Shown: positions 43,173 through 51,018, counted from the stretch's first letter. The stretch: 64,000 nucleotides of DNA from CAVRQM01 sp963732775 (GCA_963732775.1 CAVTAR010000001.1:1-64000); one strand, 5' to 3'. Numbers and translations are program-made. Notes: generated by a model not told the origin, from the letters alone.

Positions 43173-43818
43173 TCGTGACAGAGCAGGCGACATCGCCTTC
43201 GGCTGTGCAGAATAGTAGGAGAATGACAGGCGAGGAACTACGAAACCTCCTTGGCCGTAGCCTCCCCCGACTGGGGATTTCGATGCCGCCGGTTGGCGTG
43301 TGCGAAGAGTTCGCCACTTGGATTATGCCAGGACCAGTCGGACAGTATGAGCGGTCGAAGATGATTTCGGAAAAGCCTCACCGATATGCCGTAGCGTTAT
43401 CCGGATCGCTTGATGAAGTCGAAACTTATCACCGCGCTTTATACGAACACGCTAACCACGTCTGCATCCCCCGAGAGAATGTAGACTGGTTCAGGCGTCA
43501 GGTGGAAGAAGAGTTTATCGCCCCGTTGCGGGAGACTCCGCAACGCTCTGACGGAGTGCGAAGAACTTCTAAAGCAACGCCCCCGTCCCTATCACGAAGA
43601 CTGGACCGGAGCAGCAAAGTCGTTACTGATGATATTCAATTGGGCGGTGGGCCGGAGCGAGTGGAAACGTGCGTTCCGGCCTTTCAAAGGGCGGGCCAGC
43701 CTCTTCATTTGTGGTTTCCGGCCTTGAGTTGCTGGGTTGGAGGAAGGGGAACTCGCCAACCGAAGATGCCGTGCTGCAATTTCTAAAGCGCCAGCGTCGT
43801 GCAAAGCCGGAACGATGA
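43169..43818 (+). pseudogene. Hypothetical protein, probably frameshifted twice
   Basis: A GTG overlapping the integrase stop opens MTGEELRNLLGRSLPRLGIS, EEFATWIMPGPVGQYERSKM and HRYAVALSGSLDEVETYHRA. Near 43531 the protein-like reading moves to another frame (NALTECEELLKQRPRPYHED, GAAKSLLMIFNWAVGRSEWK, RAFRPFKGRA), and near 43700 to a third (FVVSGLELLGWRKGNSPTED, AVLQFLKRQRRAKPER) ending at TGA 43818. If left unjoined, the first frame would end at 43786 with a low-quality tail. I recognise no domain. Its coupling to the integrase suggests an accessory protein of the island. Confidence 0.55.
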
Positions 43819-43827
43819 CACGAAGCA

Positions 43828-45930
43828 TCAACGGCGATCGAAAATCCTTTCACCGTCCATTCCGAACCAGCCGGCGGTCTTGATCTCGAATAAATATTTG
43901 CGGAAACTCGCCTGCTTCCTATCGACTACCTTGTAGTCTTCATCCTGCAGAATCTGATCGGCAAGGCCGGTTCGAACGCACTCCGCATACCAGGCCGAGC
44001 GCGTCGTCTGCCCCGGCGTCGGGCTGATCGCGAAGGCATCCATCAAGGCATGGTAGAACTGCTTCGCCTTTGGTGACAGCTTGCCGCGTGGCTTGGCTCC
44101 CTCCGTAGTCTCGACTGTCCACATGTCGTCTGCCAGCCTGATCTTGCATGGTGCGAACTCCCGCCAGTTCTCCGGGGTGCGGCGCCGAGCCTTGCCGGGA
44201 GGATCAAACGACAGCGTGAACCCTACGGACCGGGAATCGCGCTCGGCTTCGGGAAGCGGCGCCATATTGCCCACGGCATCGAACCGCCATGCCTTGGTGG
44301 AACTGCCATACTGGCGGTCTTGGTTGTGACCGGTGTGGTCAAGCCAGAGTTGGCCGATGCGCTTGCCAGTGAGTGCCTGCACGAGTGGCATCGTTTCCGC
44401 CCAAGGCACCTCGTCCTTCTGATCGCCTGCGACTAGGCTCATCACGTTGTCGAAGATCACCAGGTCAACGCCTCCGAGGGCGGCTATGAGGGCGTGGACG
44501 AAATTGCGCCCCTGCTCCGTGTTGAGCGGCGCCAGTGTTCCAAGCGTTGGGAACTGGCGGCTAATCTCCTCCTCGATATCGCGGCCGTAGATGACGAGGT
44601 TGCCGTGCGGTATCTGAACCGCTGCGCGACGTAGAGCGTCCACTGCCCGTGCCTTGATCAGTTCCGCCGGCATCTCGCCGTCGATATAGAGGACACGGGC
44701 TGGGCGAGATGAGCGCCAATTCAGGAACCCACGTCCGGACGCGGCTCCGACCGCAATGGCGAGCGCCAACATAGTTTTGCCGAGGCCGGTGCGGCCGACC
44801 AGGAAGGCACGGGAGGTGGTGGTGATGAGGTTTCCGAGGAGGTAGTCCGGCTCAGGAATGTCACGGGCGGCCCACGCCTCGATTGAGAGTAGGCCCCGGA
44901 GTGCGGTGGTCTCACCTGGCGCGACGCGCTCAGGACTGTCGGGCTCGACGAAGTCTGGCGGTGTTTCGGTCGTCTCATCTCGCCGCCTTGCGGTCGGCTT
45001 TGTCCAACCCGGCCATGACTGCTGCGCCAACCGGAACAGCGTCCCGGCGCCGATCTGGGTTGGAGGCGATGTCGGATAATGCGCCCAGCGCTCGCGACAG
45101 GCATTCGGATCGTGCGAGGAGTGCTGTTCCGACCAAGCGCACCAAGCGGCGAAGCCCGACGTGGACCCGCTGCTGGCGGCCCATGCAGCCATACCAATAC
45201 GGTTCCAATGTTCCCAATCCGAGTGACCGGTATTCGGGAGCGCGGCCAGTGCCGCCACCACATCCAACGGATCAGCCGACGGGCCGAGAGACGAGGCCAT
45301 TGCTACCCCGTCGAAGGGGGATGGCGGCGAGGTGACCCGCACCTTGATGAGGGGAGCAGCCGCTTGTAGGAAATCGCCTATGGCGTTCTCCGTTACTGTC
45401 GGGAGTGCATCTGTGGTGATGTCGCCCGGCGCTTCGGGAAACCAATGCAGCGGTGCGCCGGTGTGGTGGGTGCCAAACGCCACGAACTGCTGCCCATGGC
45501 CCAGCACCTCGATCTTGCCGGCTTGTCCGCTCAATACCGTCTTGTCGGGGCTTCCTTCGTGGGCTCGGTAGAGAAGGAGGCAACGACCGCTGTTGCTCCG
45601 CGAGCGAATGATCGTCTCGCCGAATCTTGCGACGGCATCTGCTCGGATCGTGGCGGAGAGTTCACGGTCATCGATATCGATGTCGATGGCGCGTAGCCCG
45701 TCGCACAAGAGTCCGGTGTTCATCGCGCGCCGGTCCGGGGTCACGATGGCCGCTTCGGGTGGGTTCCGCCTGGCCCGTTCGGACCACTTGTTGCCCTGAG
45801 GTGCCTTGCCGGGGGAGTCTACAACAGCATCGTGATTGTAGACGGCGATTGGACGGTAGCCCGCATCGGCTAACCGAGCGCGAAGCGAGGCGACCTGCTG
45901 AAGGTCTGGCGCTGGCATCACACCCGCCAC
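43828..45930 (-). CDS. Prim-pol/AAA replication protein (bifunctional primase-helicase)
   Basis: The 700-aa protein starts with a bifunctional primase-polymerase domain (about residues 10-190): GYRPIAVYNHDAVVDSPGKA, TGLLCDGLRAIDIDIDDREL (catalytic Asp set), RSRSNSGRCLLLYR and HGQQFVAFGTHHTG. A linker with DWEHWNRIGMAAWAASSGS (PriCT-like) leads to a RepA/AAA_25 ATPase: LGNLITTTSRAFLVGRTGLG with KTMLALA (Walker A), VLYIDGEMPAELIKARAVDA, VDLVIFDNVMSLVAGDQKDE (Walker B) and LWLDHTGHNQ. A winged-helix-like end follows. It should prime and unwind the island's DNA at a nearby origin. Confidence 0.88.
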   Translation of the reverse strand: MAGVMPAPDLQQVASLRARLADAGYRPIAVYNHDAVVDSPGKAPQGNKWSERARRNPPEAAIVTPDRRAMNTGLLCDGLRAIDIDIDDRELSATIRADAVARFGETIIRSRSNSGRCLLLYRAHEGSPDKTVLSGQAGKIEVLGHGQQFVAFGTHHTGAPLHWFPEAPGDITTDALPTVTENAIGDFLQAAAPLIKVRVTSPPSPFDGVAMASSLGPSADPLDVVAALAALPNTGHSDWEHWNRIGMAAWAASSGSTSGFAAWCAWSEQHSSHDPNACRERWAHYPTSPPTQIGAGTLFRLAQQSWPGWTKPTARRRDETTETPPDFVEPDSPERVAPGETTALRGLLSIEAWAARDIPEPDYLLGNLITTTSRAFLVGRTGLGKTMLALAIAVGAASGRGFLNWRSSRPARVLYIDGEMPAELIKARAVDALRRAAVQIPHGNLVIYGRDIEEEISRQFPTLGTLAPLNTEQGRNFVHALIAALGGVDLVIFDNVMSLVAGDQKDEVPWAETMPLVQALTGKRIGQLWLDHTGHNQDRQYGSSTKAWRFDAVGNMAPLPEAERDSRSVGFTLSFDPPGKARRRTPENWREFAPCKIRLADDMWTVETTEGAKPRGKLSPKAKQFYHALMDAFAISPTPGQTTRSAWYAECVRTGLADQILQDEDYKVVDRKQASFRKYLFEIKTAGWFGMDGERIFDRR

Positions 45931-45988
45931 CGCTCCCGCAGCACCAACGCTCCGACCAGGAGCCGCATCTCCGCAGGTGCCAGTGCGG

Positions 45989-46474
45989 TCAATGCACCGC
46001 TCCCTTCGCCGGCATGACGGGGTGCGGCCCGTCCATGCTCTGGATCAGCAGCACGGGCCGGTGCGTCAGCCGCGCCAGCCAAGCCGGCGCGTTCGCGCTG
46101 TCCGTTTCGATCAGAAGTAGTCGGCCAATTTGCTGGGCACTGAGGACCGCCTCGGCGTAGTGGGCGGCTTCGGCGCCGGCCGCGTGGACGATCGCGGCGG
46201 CGCACCACCCGATCGCGGCGCGGGCGCTAGCCCAGCCATCTGGCCCGGAAGCCGAATAGTCATCGTCGCCGATGATGCCGACCGTCGGTAGCCGGAACTT
46301 GTTGACCATCTTCCAGGGGAACGCCGTGCTCCGGGCCGTGAGGCCGAATGCGGCGAGATCGCCCAGCGCGGCGGCTCTGAAGACCGGATCGAGGTGCGGT
46401 GCAACGGCACGCGCCTTTGCCCACTGGGCATGAGCCTCGGCCGGAGTCGTGGCATATGTTGAGTTGGTCCGCAT
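45989..46474 (-). CDS. Hypothetical island protein between primase and AlpA
   Basis: I do not recognise this 161-aa protein. It is read in the same direction as the primase and alpA genes. Features are an Ala-rich N-terminus (TPAEAHAQWAKARAVAPHLD), STAFPWKMVNKFRLPTVGII, the acidic GDDDYSASGPDG, GWCAAAIVHAAGAEAAHYAE and RLLLIETDSANAPAWLARLT. The ETD and GDDD segments could bind metal, but no known fold is evident. Strong codon bias supports it. Its position suggests a role in replication or control of the island. Confidence 0.65.
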   Translation of the reverse strand: MRTNSTYATTPAEAHAQWAKARAVAPHLDPVFRAAALGDLAAFGLTARSTAFPWKMVNKFRLPTVGIIGDDDYSASGPDGWASARAAIGWCAAAIVHAAGAEAAHYAEAVLSAQQIGRLLLIETDSANAPAWLARLTHRPVLLIQSMDGPHPVMPAKGAVH

Positions 46475-46505
46475 CGCTGCGCTCCATCATTGGGGCGTGG
46501 GCCTG

Positions 46506-46748
46506 TTAGGCGGCTTGGTTCTTCGCGGGACGGCCACGACGGGGAATGTCGTGGCGGTGCTCATGCCCAAGCAGCCAATCGCGGACCGCAGCCGGGTTGT
46601 AGAGACGTAGCATCCCAATCTTGATGACCGGCATCCCCGCCTGCTCGCGGCGTATAATGGTCCGCTCGCTACAACCCATTTCGGACGCCGCTTCCGGGCG
46701 CGTGAGCAATCCTGCGGTGATGCTGGTGGCGTTGGGCGAGGTATCCAT
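46506..46748 (-). CDS. AlpA/MerR-like helix-turn-helix regulator
   Basis: The 80-aa protein is a winged helix of the HTH_17/AlpA excisionase type: GLLTRPEAASEMGCSERTII, RREQAGMPVIKIGMLRLYN and AAVRDWLLGHEHRHD, followed by a basic RRGRPAKNQ tail. Such proteins act as excisionases or as regulators of satellite and prophage transcription. It is first in the minus-strand gene order alpA-hypothetical-primase and next to the iteron-like array. Confidence 0.85.
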   Translation of the reverse strand: MDTSPNATSITAGLLTRPEAASEMGCSERTIIRREQAGMPVIKIGMLRLYNPAAVRDWLLGHEHRHDIPRRGRPAKNQAA

Positions 46749-46880
46749 GACTTGCTCCGTCAGTCGAGTTGACCGGCAGAGACATATTCATGCCACCATC
46801 GTGCCGCTACAGAACAGTGCGCGTGCAATGGATTGTCCTGGACAAACGACAGCGCGCCAGATGTCCCTCACGATCAAATC

Positions 46881-47061
46881 CTCGCACCGTCGAACCGTAA
46901 TGACCCCCCCCCACTCGCACCACACTCGCACTATCACCTTTTGGGAAGCTCGCACCGCCTCGCACCATGCTCGCACCGCACTCGCACCGCCTCGCACCAT
47001 TCGGACGGTGCGAGACTCGCACCACTCGCACCCTCCTCTAAAGAGGGTGCGACGGTGCGAG
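46881..47061. promoter_or_regulatory. Iteron-like array of CTCGCACC boxes, candidate replication origin
   Basis: ctcgcacc occurs at 46881, 46914, 46949, 46959, 46970, 46981, 46991, 47016 and 47025, with a near copy at 46925. Spacing in the core is 10-11 bp, one helical turn. Inverted copies ggtgcgag lie at 47007 and 47054. 47007-47023 is a perfect 8-1-8 palindrome, and 47027-47035/47043-47051 form a 9-bp stem around ctctaaa. A C-run precedes the array at about 46905. The array fills the gene-poor gap between alpA and the terminase genes, near the primase. This is what an iteron origin or an operator array for the island's regulators looks like. Confidence 0.7.
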
Positions 47062-47184
47062 GCACTGGCGATCGTTCGATTCGTGCAAGCTGCCCCAGCC
47101 GGTCGCGTAAGAAAGGCAGCAGCCGAAAGCCCACCCCCCCGACCAAAAGCACCGCCCGCATTGTTCAACGATGCTTCCGCGCGT

Positions 47185-47562
47185 TCAGCCGTCACCCTCG
47201 GCCGCGCACCACGAATGGATCGCGCGCGACTTGCCACGACCACCAGGAACCGCGTCATGTTGACGCAGTTTATCAACCAGCCTGATCCACTCCGCGACGC
47301 CACGTTGATGTGGCTGCATTCCGCCGGAAGGGTGGGCAACTTGCTCACCCTTGTCACAGAGTTTCCGCCATTCTTCGATGTGTTCGTCGCGGAGTGGATC
47401 AGGGTGTCCGAGGTTTCGGCGCACAATGCGCCGAAACTCAAGGTTGGTAGGCCGGAGTTTGGCATCAACGCTGCTACCCGGTCGGCTCGCCACCGTCGCC
47501 GCGCGCTGCGCATCCGTTCGATCGACGCCGGTCAAGTGATGACACTGGCCGCCACTGATCAA
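47185..47562 (-). CDS. Hypothetical protein (uncertain)
   Basis: This 125-aa frame is more protein-like than the overlapping plus-strand frame: KLRPTNLEFRRIVRRNLGHP, RDEHIEEWRKLCDKGEQVAH and GVAEWIRLVDKLRQHDAVPG give amphipathic helices and charged clusters. No family is recognised. It faces away from the terminase genes and would place the origin-like array between itself and alpA. The start is uncertain and the reading may be spurious. Confidence 0.35.
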   Translation of the reverse strand: MISGGQCHHLTGVDRTDAQRAATVASRPGSSVDAKLRPTNLEFRRIVRRNLGHPDPLRDEHIEEWRKLCDKGEQVAHPSGGMQPHQRGVAEWIRLVDKLRQHDAVPGGRGKSRAIHSWCAAEGDG

Positions 47563-47659
47563 CTATCAGCCGCCATCGCCATACAAGTTAAGTCTTGTCA
47601 GCACGTTGCATACTTTCCTCTTGAACCTGTCCCCTTAGTGTCCGTAATGTGCTGGTGAC

Positions 47660-48004
47660 ATGGCCAAAACCGGACCCTATTCGCGCCCCGAATCGCTTTC
47701 GCAGATCAGCGGCCGAACCCGTGAGGGCCGGATCATGCGAGGCGTGCGGGCCGAACTGACGGCGCATCTTGGGGGGCGGCCGTCCGCGACACAGCGGGTG
47801 CTGATCGACCGTGCGGCGATGCTGACGCTGCAGATCGCGATGATGGACGCCAGGCAGGCTTCGTGCGGCTTGTCGCCCCGCGACAGCCGGGAATACCTGG
47901 CCTGGACGAACACGCTGACCCGGCTGATGCGGCAGCTTGGGATGAAAGGGCTAGCAGAGCGCCCGCGCTCCTTGGCCGACCACATCGCCGGCCACCCCGC
48001 ATGA
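47660..48004 (+). CDS. Terminase small-subunit-like protein
   Basis: The 114-aa protein lies directly before TerL and overlaps it by ATGA. It has a basic N-terminus (SQISGRTREGRIMRGVRAEL) and helices TAHLGGRPSATQRVLIDRAA, REYLAWTNTLTRLMRQLGMK. This is the usual shape of the gene before TerL in alphaproteobacterial prophages and can serve as DNA-recognition subunit (TerS). The assignment rests on position, size and coupling rather than a catalytic motif. Confidence 0.6.
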   Translation: MAKTGPYSRPESLSQISGRTREGRIMRGVRAELTAHLGGRPSATQRVLIDRAAMLTLQIAMMDARQASCGLSPRDSREYLAWTNTLTRLMRQLGMKGLAERPRSLADHIAGHPA

Positions 48005-49416
48005 ACATCTTGGCCGCCCTCGACGACCCTGCGCTGTTCGCCCCTCACTTCAGAGGAGACACTTGGAAGCCCTGGCGAGCGTTCCTGGCGGCCTTGTTCG
48101 CGCTACCCATGGATGACGCTGCCCAGACGCTCTACTGGGCGCACACGGGCCGCCAGGACGCCCCTGAGGCCCCGTTCAAGGAAGCGGCCCTGGTCATAGG
48201 CCGGCGAGGCGGAAAGAGCCGTGTGCTGGCCCTGATCGCGGTATTCCTTGCGACCTTCCGGGACTACGCGCCGCACTTGGCGCCGGGCGAGGTGGCGACG
48301 GTGGCGGTGATCGCAGCGGACCGGCGACAGGCGCGCTCTATCTTCCGGTTTGCGCGCGGTCTGCTGCAAGCCGTGCCGATGCTGACCAGCATGATCGAGG
48401 ACGAAACCGCCGAGACGATCACGCTGGGCAACCGGGTGATGATCGAAATCCACACCGCGAGCTTCCGGGTCACGCGCGGCTATACGTTCGCGGCGGTGTT
48501 GGCCGATGAGACCGCGTTCTGGCGCAGTGACGACAGCGCCAATCCCGACGTGGAAATCTTCTCGGCCTTGCGACCTGGCTTGGCGACGATCCCCGGCGCG
48601 GTGCTGCTGAACGCTTCCAGTCCCTATCGCAAGCGCGGGGTGCTGTATCAGGCGTTCGCTCGGCACTTCGGGCAGAATGAGGCTCGCGTGCTGGTGTGGA
48701 AGGCCGCGACCTTGGAGATGAACCCGTCGCTCGATCCGGCGATCGTGGCATCGGCTTACGAGGACGATCCTGAGGCGGCAGCGGCGGAGTATGGGGCCGA
48801 GTTCCGCAACGACCTGTCGGACTTCGTGCCGCGTGCCGTGGTGGATGCGGCAACGGTGATGGGGCGGTTTGAGATACCGCCAATCCGGGGGCTGTCGTAC
48901 GTCGCGTTCGTGGACCCGTCCGGCGGCACGGGGGCGGACTCGATGACCCTCGCGGTGGCGCACGGAGAGGGTGACCGAGTTGTGCTCGATGCGGTTCGGG
49001 AGGTGCGGCCCCCATTCTCCCCTGAGAATGCAACGCAGGACTTTGCGGTGCTGCTGAAAGCTTACGGTGTTCGCCGGGTTTGCGGCGACCGTTATGCGGG
49101 CGAATGGCCCCGCGAGCGGTTCCGCACTCATGGTATCGAATACGACTTGGCGGACCAGCCGAAGTCGGACCTGTATCGGGATTTCCTTCCGGTTCTGAAT
49201 AGTGGTCGAGCTGAGTTGTTGAACCTGCCTCGTTTGGCATCGCAGTTGACAGGGTTGGAGCGCCGAACTGCTCGCGGCGGGCGGGACAGCATCGATCATG
49301 CGCCGGGCGGTCACGACGACGTGGCAAACGTGGTGGCGGGTGCCTTGCTGATGGCAAGCGGCGCTGGTGCGGCGCGTCCGGCGCGGAGAGTGCAGATCAA
49401 TTGGATCGGCCGATGA
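48001..49416 (+). CDS. Phage terminase large subunit
   Basis: TerL powers DNA packaging and cuts the genome. The 471-aa protein has Walker A ALVIGRRGGKSRVLALIA (about residue 63), Walker B FAAVLADETAFWR (about 165) and coupling motif LLNASSPYRKRGVLY. The RNase-H-like nuclease follows with YVAFVDPSGGTGADSMTLAV (first Asp), VRRVCGDRYAGEWPRERF (second Asp) and GGHDDVANVVAGALL (last Asp pair). All catalytic residues are present, so the enzyme looks functional although no portal or capsid gene is found in the island. The start ATG 48001 overlaps the TerS-like stop. Confidence 0.92.
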   Translation: MNILAALDDPALFAPHFRGDTWKPWRAFLAALFALPMDDAAQTLYWAHTGRQDAPEAPFKEAALVIGRRGGKSRVLALIAVFLATFRDYAPHLAPGEVATVAVIAADRRQARSIFRFARGLLQAVPMLTSMIEDETAETITLGNRVMIEIHTASFRVTRGYTFAAVLADETAFWRSDDSANPDVEIFSALRPGLATIPGAVLLNASSPYRKRGVLYQAFARHFGQNEARVLVWKAATLEMNPSLDPAIVASAYEDDPEAAAAEYGAEFRNDLSDFVPRAVVDAATVMGRFEIPPIRGLSYVAFVDPSGGTGADSMTLAVAHGEGDRVVLDAVREVRPPFSPENATQDFAVLLKAYGVRRVCGDRYAGEWPRERFRTHGIEYDLADQPKSDLYRDFLPVLNSGRAELLNLPRLASQLTGLERRTARGGRDSIDHAPGGHDDVANVVAGALLMASGAGAARPARRVQINWIGR

Positions 49417-49508
49417 AGGTGCATCTGCCACGCTTGACCAGGAGACGGCGGGTGCGGTGCACGCGCTGCGAGACGATCAACAGAACAGGACGAACACACA
49501 ATGAATGA
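49413..49508 (+). CDS. 31-aa basic micro-ORF coupled to TerL
   Basis: An ATG overlapping the TerL stop (ATGA) opens a 31-residue basic peptide with a single CxxC (CTRCE) and an Arg-rich front (LTRRRRVRC). Its own end overlaps the ATG of the next gene (49501). The chain of overlaps supports translation; one CxxC alone would need a partner to bind zinc. No function is known. Confidence 0.45.
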   Translation: MKVHLPRLTRRRRVRCTRCETINRTGRTHNE

Positions 49509-49713
49509 GCTGGAACAAGCGGCGAAGGCCGCCGGGCTGATGGACCCGGACTTGCTGAAGATCGCGCGGCCGGATTTGTCGGCAACGCAGGCCCTCGCCG
49601 ATCTGCGGCAGCGCTACCCGAGTGCGTTCGTGAAGCGGGCAATCGAGATGGCGCCGGCCGAGCGCGCTGCTGCGGCCCGCAAGCTTGGTGTTCGGTTGCG
49701 GGGTGCAGCGTGA
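49501..49713 (+). CDS. Small hypothetical island protein (70 aa)
   Basis: The protein is all helical by eye: NELEQAAKAAGLMDPDLLKI, SATQALADLRQRYPSAFVKR and MAPAERAAAARKLGVRLRG. This kind of sequence is common downstream of terminase genes in alphaproteobacterial prophages and may be a head or scaffold accessory. Its TGA overlaps the GTG of the next gene by four bases. Confidence 0.65.
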   Translation: MNELEQAAKAAGLMDPDLLKIARPDLSATQALADLRQRYPSAFVKRAIEMAPAERAAAARKLGVRLRGAA

Positions 49714-50249
49714 GCGACACGATGGTTGGCCCGGTGCCGCTTCCGGCGGAATTGGCGCGAGCGCGGGCTGCGGCATATCGCCGGCTCGGCCTGCATTCGC
49801 GCGGTGTCGGTCTTCACGGCGTGTATGCGCCACTCGACGACCTGGTCACAGCGGCGGCGGCAACGGCAGGCCCGAAGCGTGAGGCGGCGATGGCTGGTGC
49901 GATCGAGGCCTGTGAGGCCATCGTATCGGGTGACGAGATCGCGCTGGCGGTGATGATCGACAACCGACGCCCTGCCCCTGGCCGAGCGAGCGTGGCGGAG
50001 GCGGTGGTGCGGCGGGAGGCGATGGCGACGCAGGTCAATCACGCTGCTCGCGAAGCGCAACGACCGCGCGTCGGGCCGGGCGAGCGGTTGGCGTGGCTGG
50101 AGCAGCGCGGCATCCGGATCACGGTGCAGGATGGCAAGCTGCACGTAACGGCGCCGTCGGGCGTCATGACGGATGATGACCGGCAGATGATCCGGGCGCA
50201 CAAGGATGCGTTCGTCGCGCACCTCGCGACGGCGGCGGAAGTGTTTTGA
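49710..50249 (+). CDS. Island protein with a C-terminal TubC_N-like module
   Basis: The N-terminal two thirds (ARARAAAYRRLGLHSRGVGL, VYAPLDDLVTAAAATAGPKR, EACEAIVSGDEIALAVMI) form helices of unknown type. The last 55 residues, LAWLEQRGIRITVQDGKLHV followed by TAPSGVMTDDDRQMIRAHKD and an AFVAHL helix, have the pattern of TubC_N docking domains (L..L...G..L....g.L.v.aP.g.l......l...K..l...L). The same module ends the next gene. In known proteins such domains mediate assembly of megasynthases, so its use in a phage-derived island is unexpected. GTG start, coupled. Confidence 0.65.
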   Translation: MSDTMVGPVPLPAELARARAAAYRRLGLHSRGVGLHGVYAPLDDLVTAAAATAGPKREAAMAGAIEACEAIVSGDEIALAVMIDNRRPAPGRASVAEAVVRREAMATQVNHAAREAQRPRVGPGERLAWLEQRGIRITVQDGKLHVTAPSGVMTDDDRQMIRAHKDAFVAHLATAAEVF

Positions 50250-50264
50250 AAGACTTGGGAGAAT

Positions 50265-50537
50265 ATGGAGATGAGTGACACGACAGGTGTTACCACGTCG
50301 GGCAACGAGCCGGCCGTGGGGCTGCAGATGGTTTCTCCGGTAATGCCGCACCCCGCGCCGAGTTTGGCGACGCAGGTCGGATGGATGGAGCAGTGCGGAT
50401 TCCGGTTCGTGGTTCGTGATGGCGAGTTGCACGTCACGGCACCGGCCGGGGCTATGACGCAGGCACACAGGCGCTTCCTTTCCGAGCGAAAGGCAGAGTT
50501 GCTCGCGCACTTCGCGTCGAACACCGAAGTTTTCTGA
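50265..50537 (+). CDS. Short protein with a TubC_N-like C-terminal module
   Basis: The 90-aa protein has a loose N-terminus and then VGWMEQCGFRFVVRDGELHV, TAPAGAMTQAHRRFLSERKA and ELLAHFASNTEVF. This part matches the last 55 residues of the preceding protein (both end in TxxEVF), so the pair arose by duplication of this module. An ATG at 50271 (MSDTTGVTT) is an alternative start. It is the last gene before the tRNA-like element. Confidence 0.65.
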   Translation: MEMSDTTGVTTSGNEPAVGLQMVSPVMPHPAPSLATQVGWMEQCGFRFVVRDGELHVTAPAGAMTQAHRRFLSERKAELLAHFASNTEVF

Positions 50538-50539
50538 AC

Positions 50540-50598
50540 GCGGGAGCCGGAATCGAACCCCGTAACCCGCATAATCGGTCGGCCTGCCGGCCTCCCGC
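50540..50598 (-). tRNA. 59-nt tRNA-like element or decayed tRNA
   Basis: On the minus strand, gcgggag (50598-50592) and ctcccgc (50546-50540) form a perfect 7-bp acceptor-like stem. Directly inside lie ggcc-ggca-ggcc, a short D-arm-like hairpin, and ggggttcgattccgg, a clear T-arm/T-loop sequence. The middle (accgattatgcgggtt) is where an anticodon arm would be, but its stem pairs poorly. At 59 nt it is too short for a normal tRNA and has no CCA. It starts 3 nt after the last TubC_N-like gene. It may be a degenerate tRNA or a tRNA mimic. Confidence 0.4.
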
Positions 50599-50727
50599 TC
50601 GGGCGCACACACACCGGGCTCAGGGGATGGTGACTGTCCTTCGCAATGCAGCCGGCGCACGGTAACGGCTGCGATGAGGTCACGCCGGTTCTTGCTCTGT
50701 TCCGCGCTGGCGAGGTAGCGTCGGCAC

Positions 50728-51006
50728 ATGCCCGATGATGCCCCGCCCGCCGACGCGCCTGTCCAGGTCACATGCGACACCGGCGCGCCGCTCCAGCCGG
50801 CCGAGCCCGACGACGTGATGCAGACGCTCGCCTTCGCGCTGCGCTTTCGAGGGCGCAAGCGGATTGACACCGCGGCCGAGGCGATGGCCCGGATCACCGC
50901 CGAGCACCTGGTCGACCACCTGGCGCGTGCCGGCTTCATCGTCATGCGCAAGCCAGTGGACCCGCCGGGGCCGGACCGCCACTATTCCGCGCCAGGGCAT
51001 CGGTAG
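50728..51006 (+). CDS. Hypothetical protein (92 aa)
   Basis: Residues 30-75 (DVMQTLAFALRFRGRKRIDT, AAEAMARITAEHLVDHLARA, GFIVMRKP) are a compact helix-rich unit with a conserved look, and the ends are Pro-rich. No family is recognised. It is followed 12 bp later by another small gene on the same strand and then by the SRAP gene, so it may be part of the same transcript. Confidence 0.6.
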   Translation: MPDDAPPADAPVQVTCDTGAPLQPAEPDDVMQTLAFALRFRGRKRIDTAAEAMARITAEHLVDHLARAGFIVMRKPVDPPGPDRHYSAPGHR

Positions 51007-51018
51007 GAATGGCCGACT

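Noticed and set aside
46881..47061. CRISPR array
   Set aside because: The repeated units are 8 bp with 2-25 bp between them. CRISPR repeats are 23-48 bp with spacers of similar length, and no cas genes are present.
46788..47513. A 241-codon minus-strand frame over the same array
   Set aside because: The reading is dominated by the boxes (RGG, CEW repeats) and has no protein-like organisation. Only the separate 125-aa frame at 47185-47562 was kept, with low confidence.
46621..47658. A 345-codon plus-strand frame over the iteron-like array
   Set aside because: Its His/Arg/Thr-rich repeats come from the CTCGCACC boxes, it overlaps alpA on the other strand, and no domain is seen.
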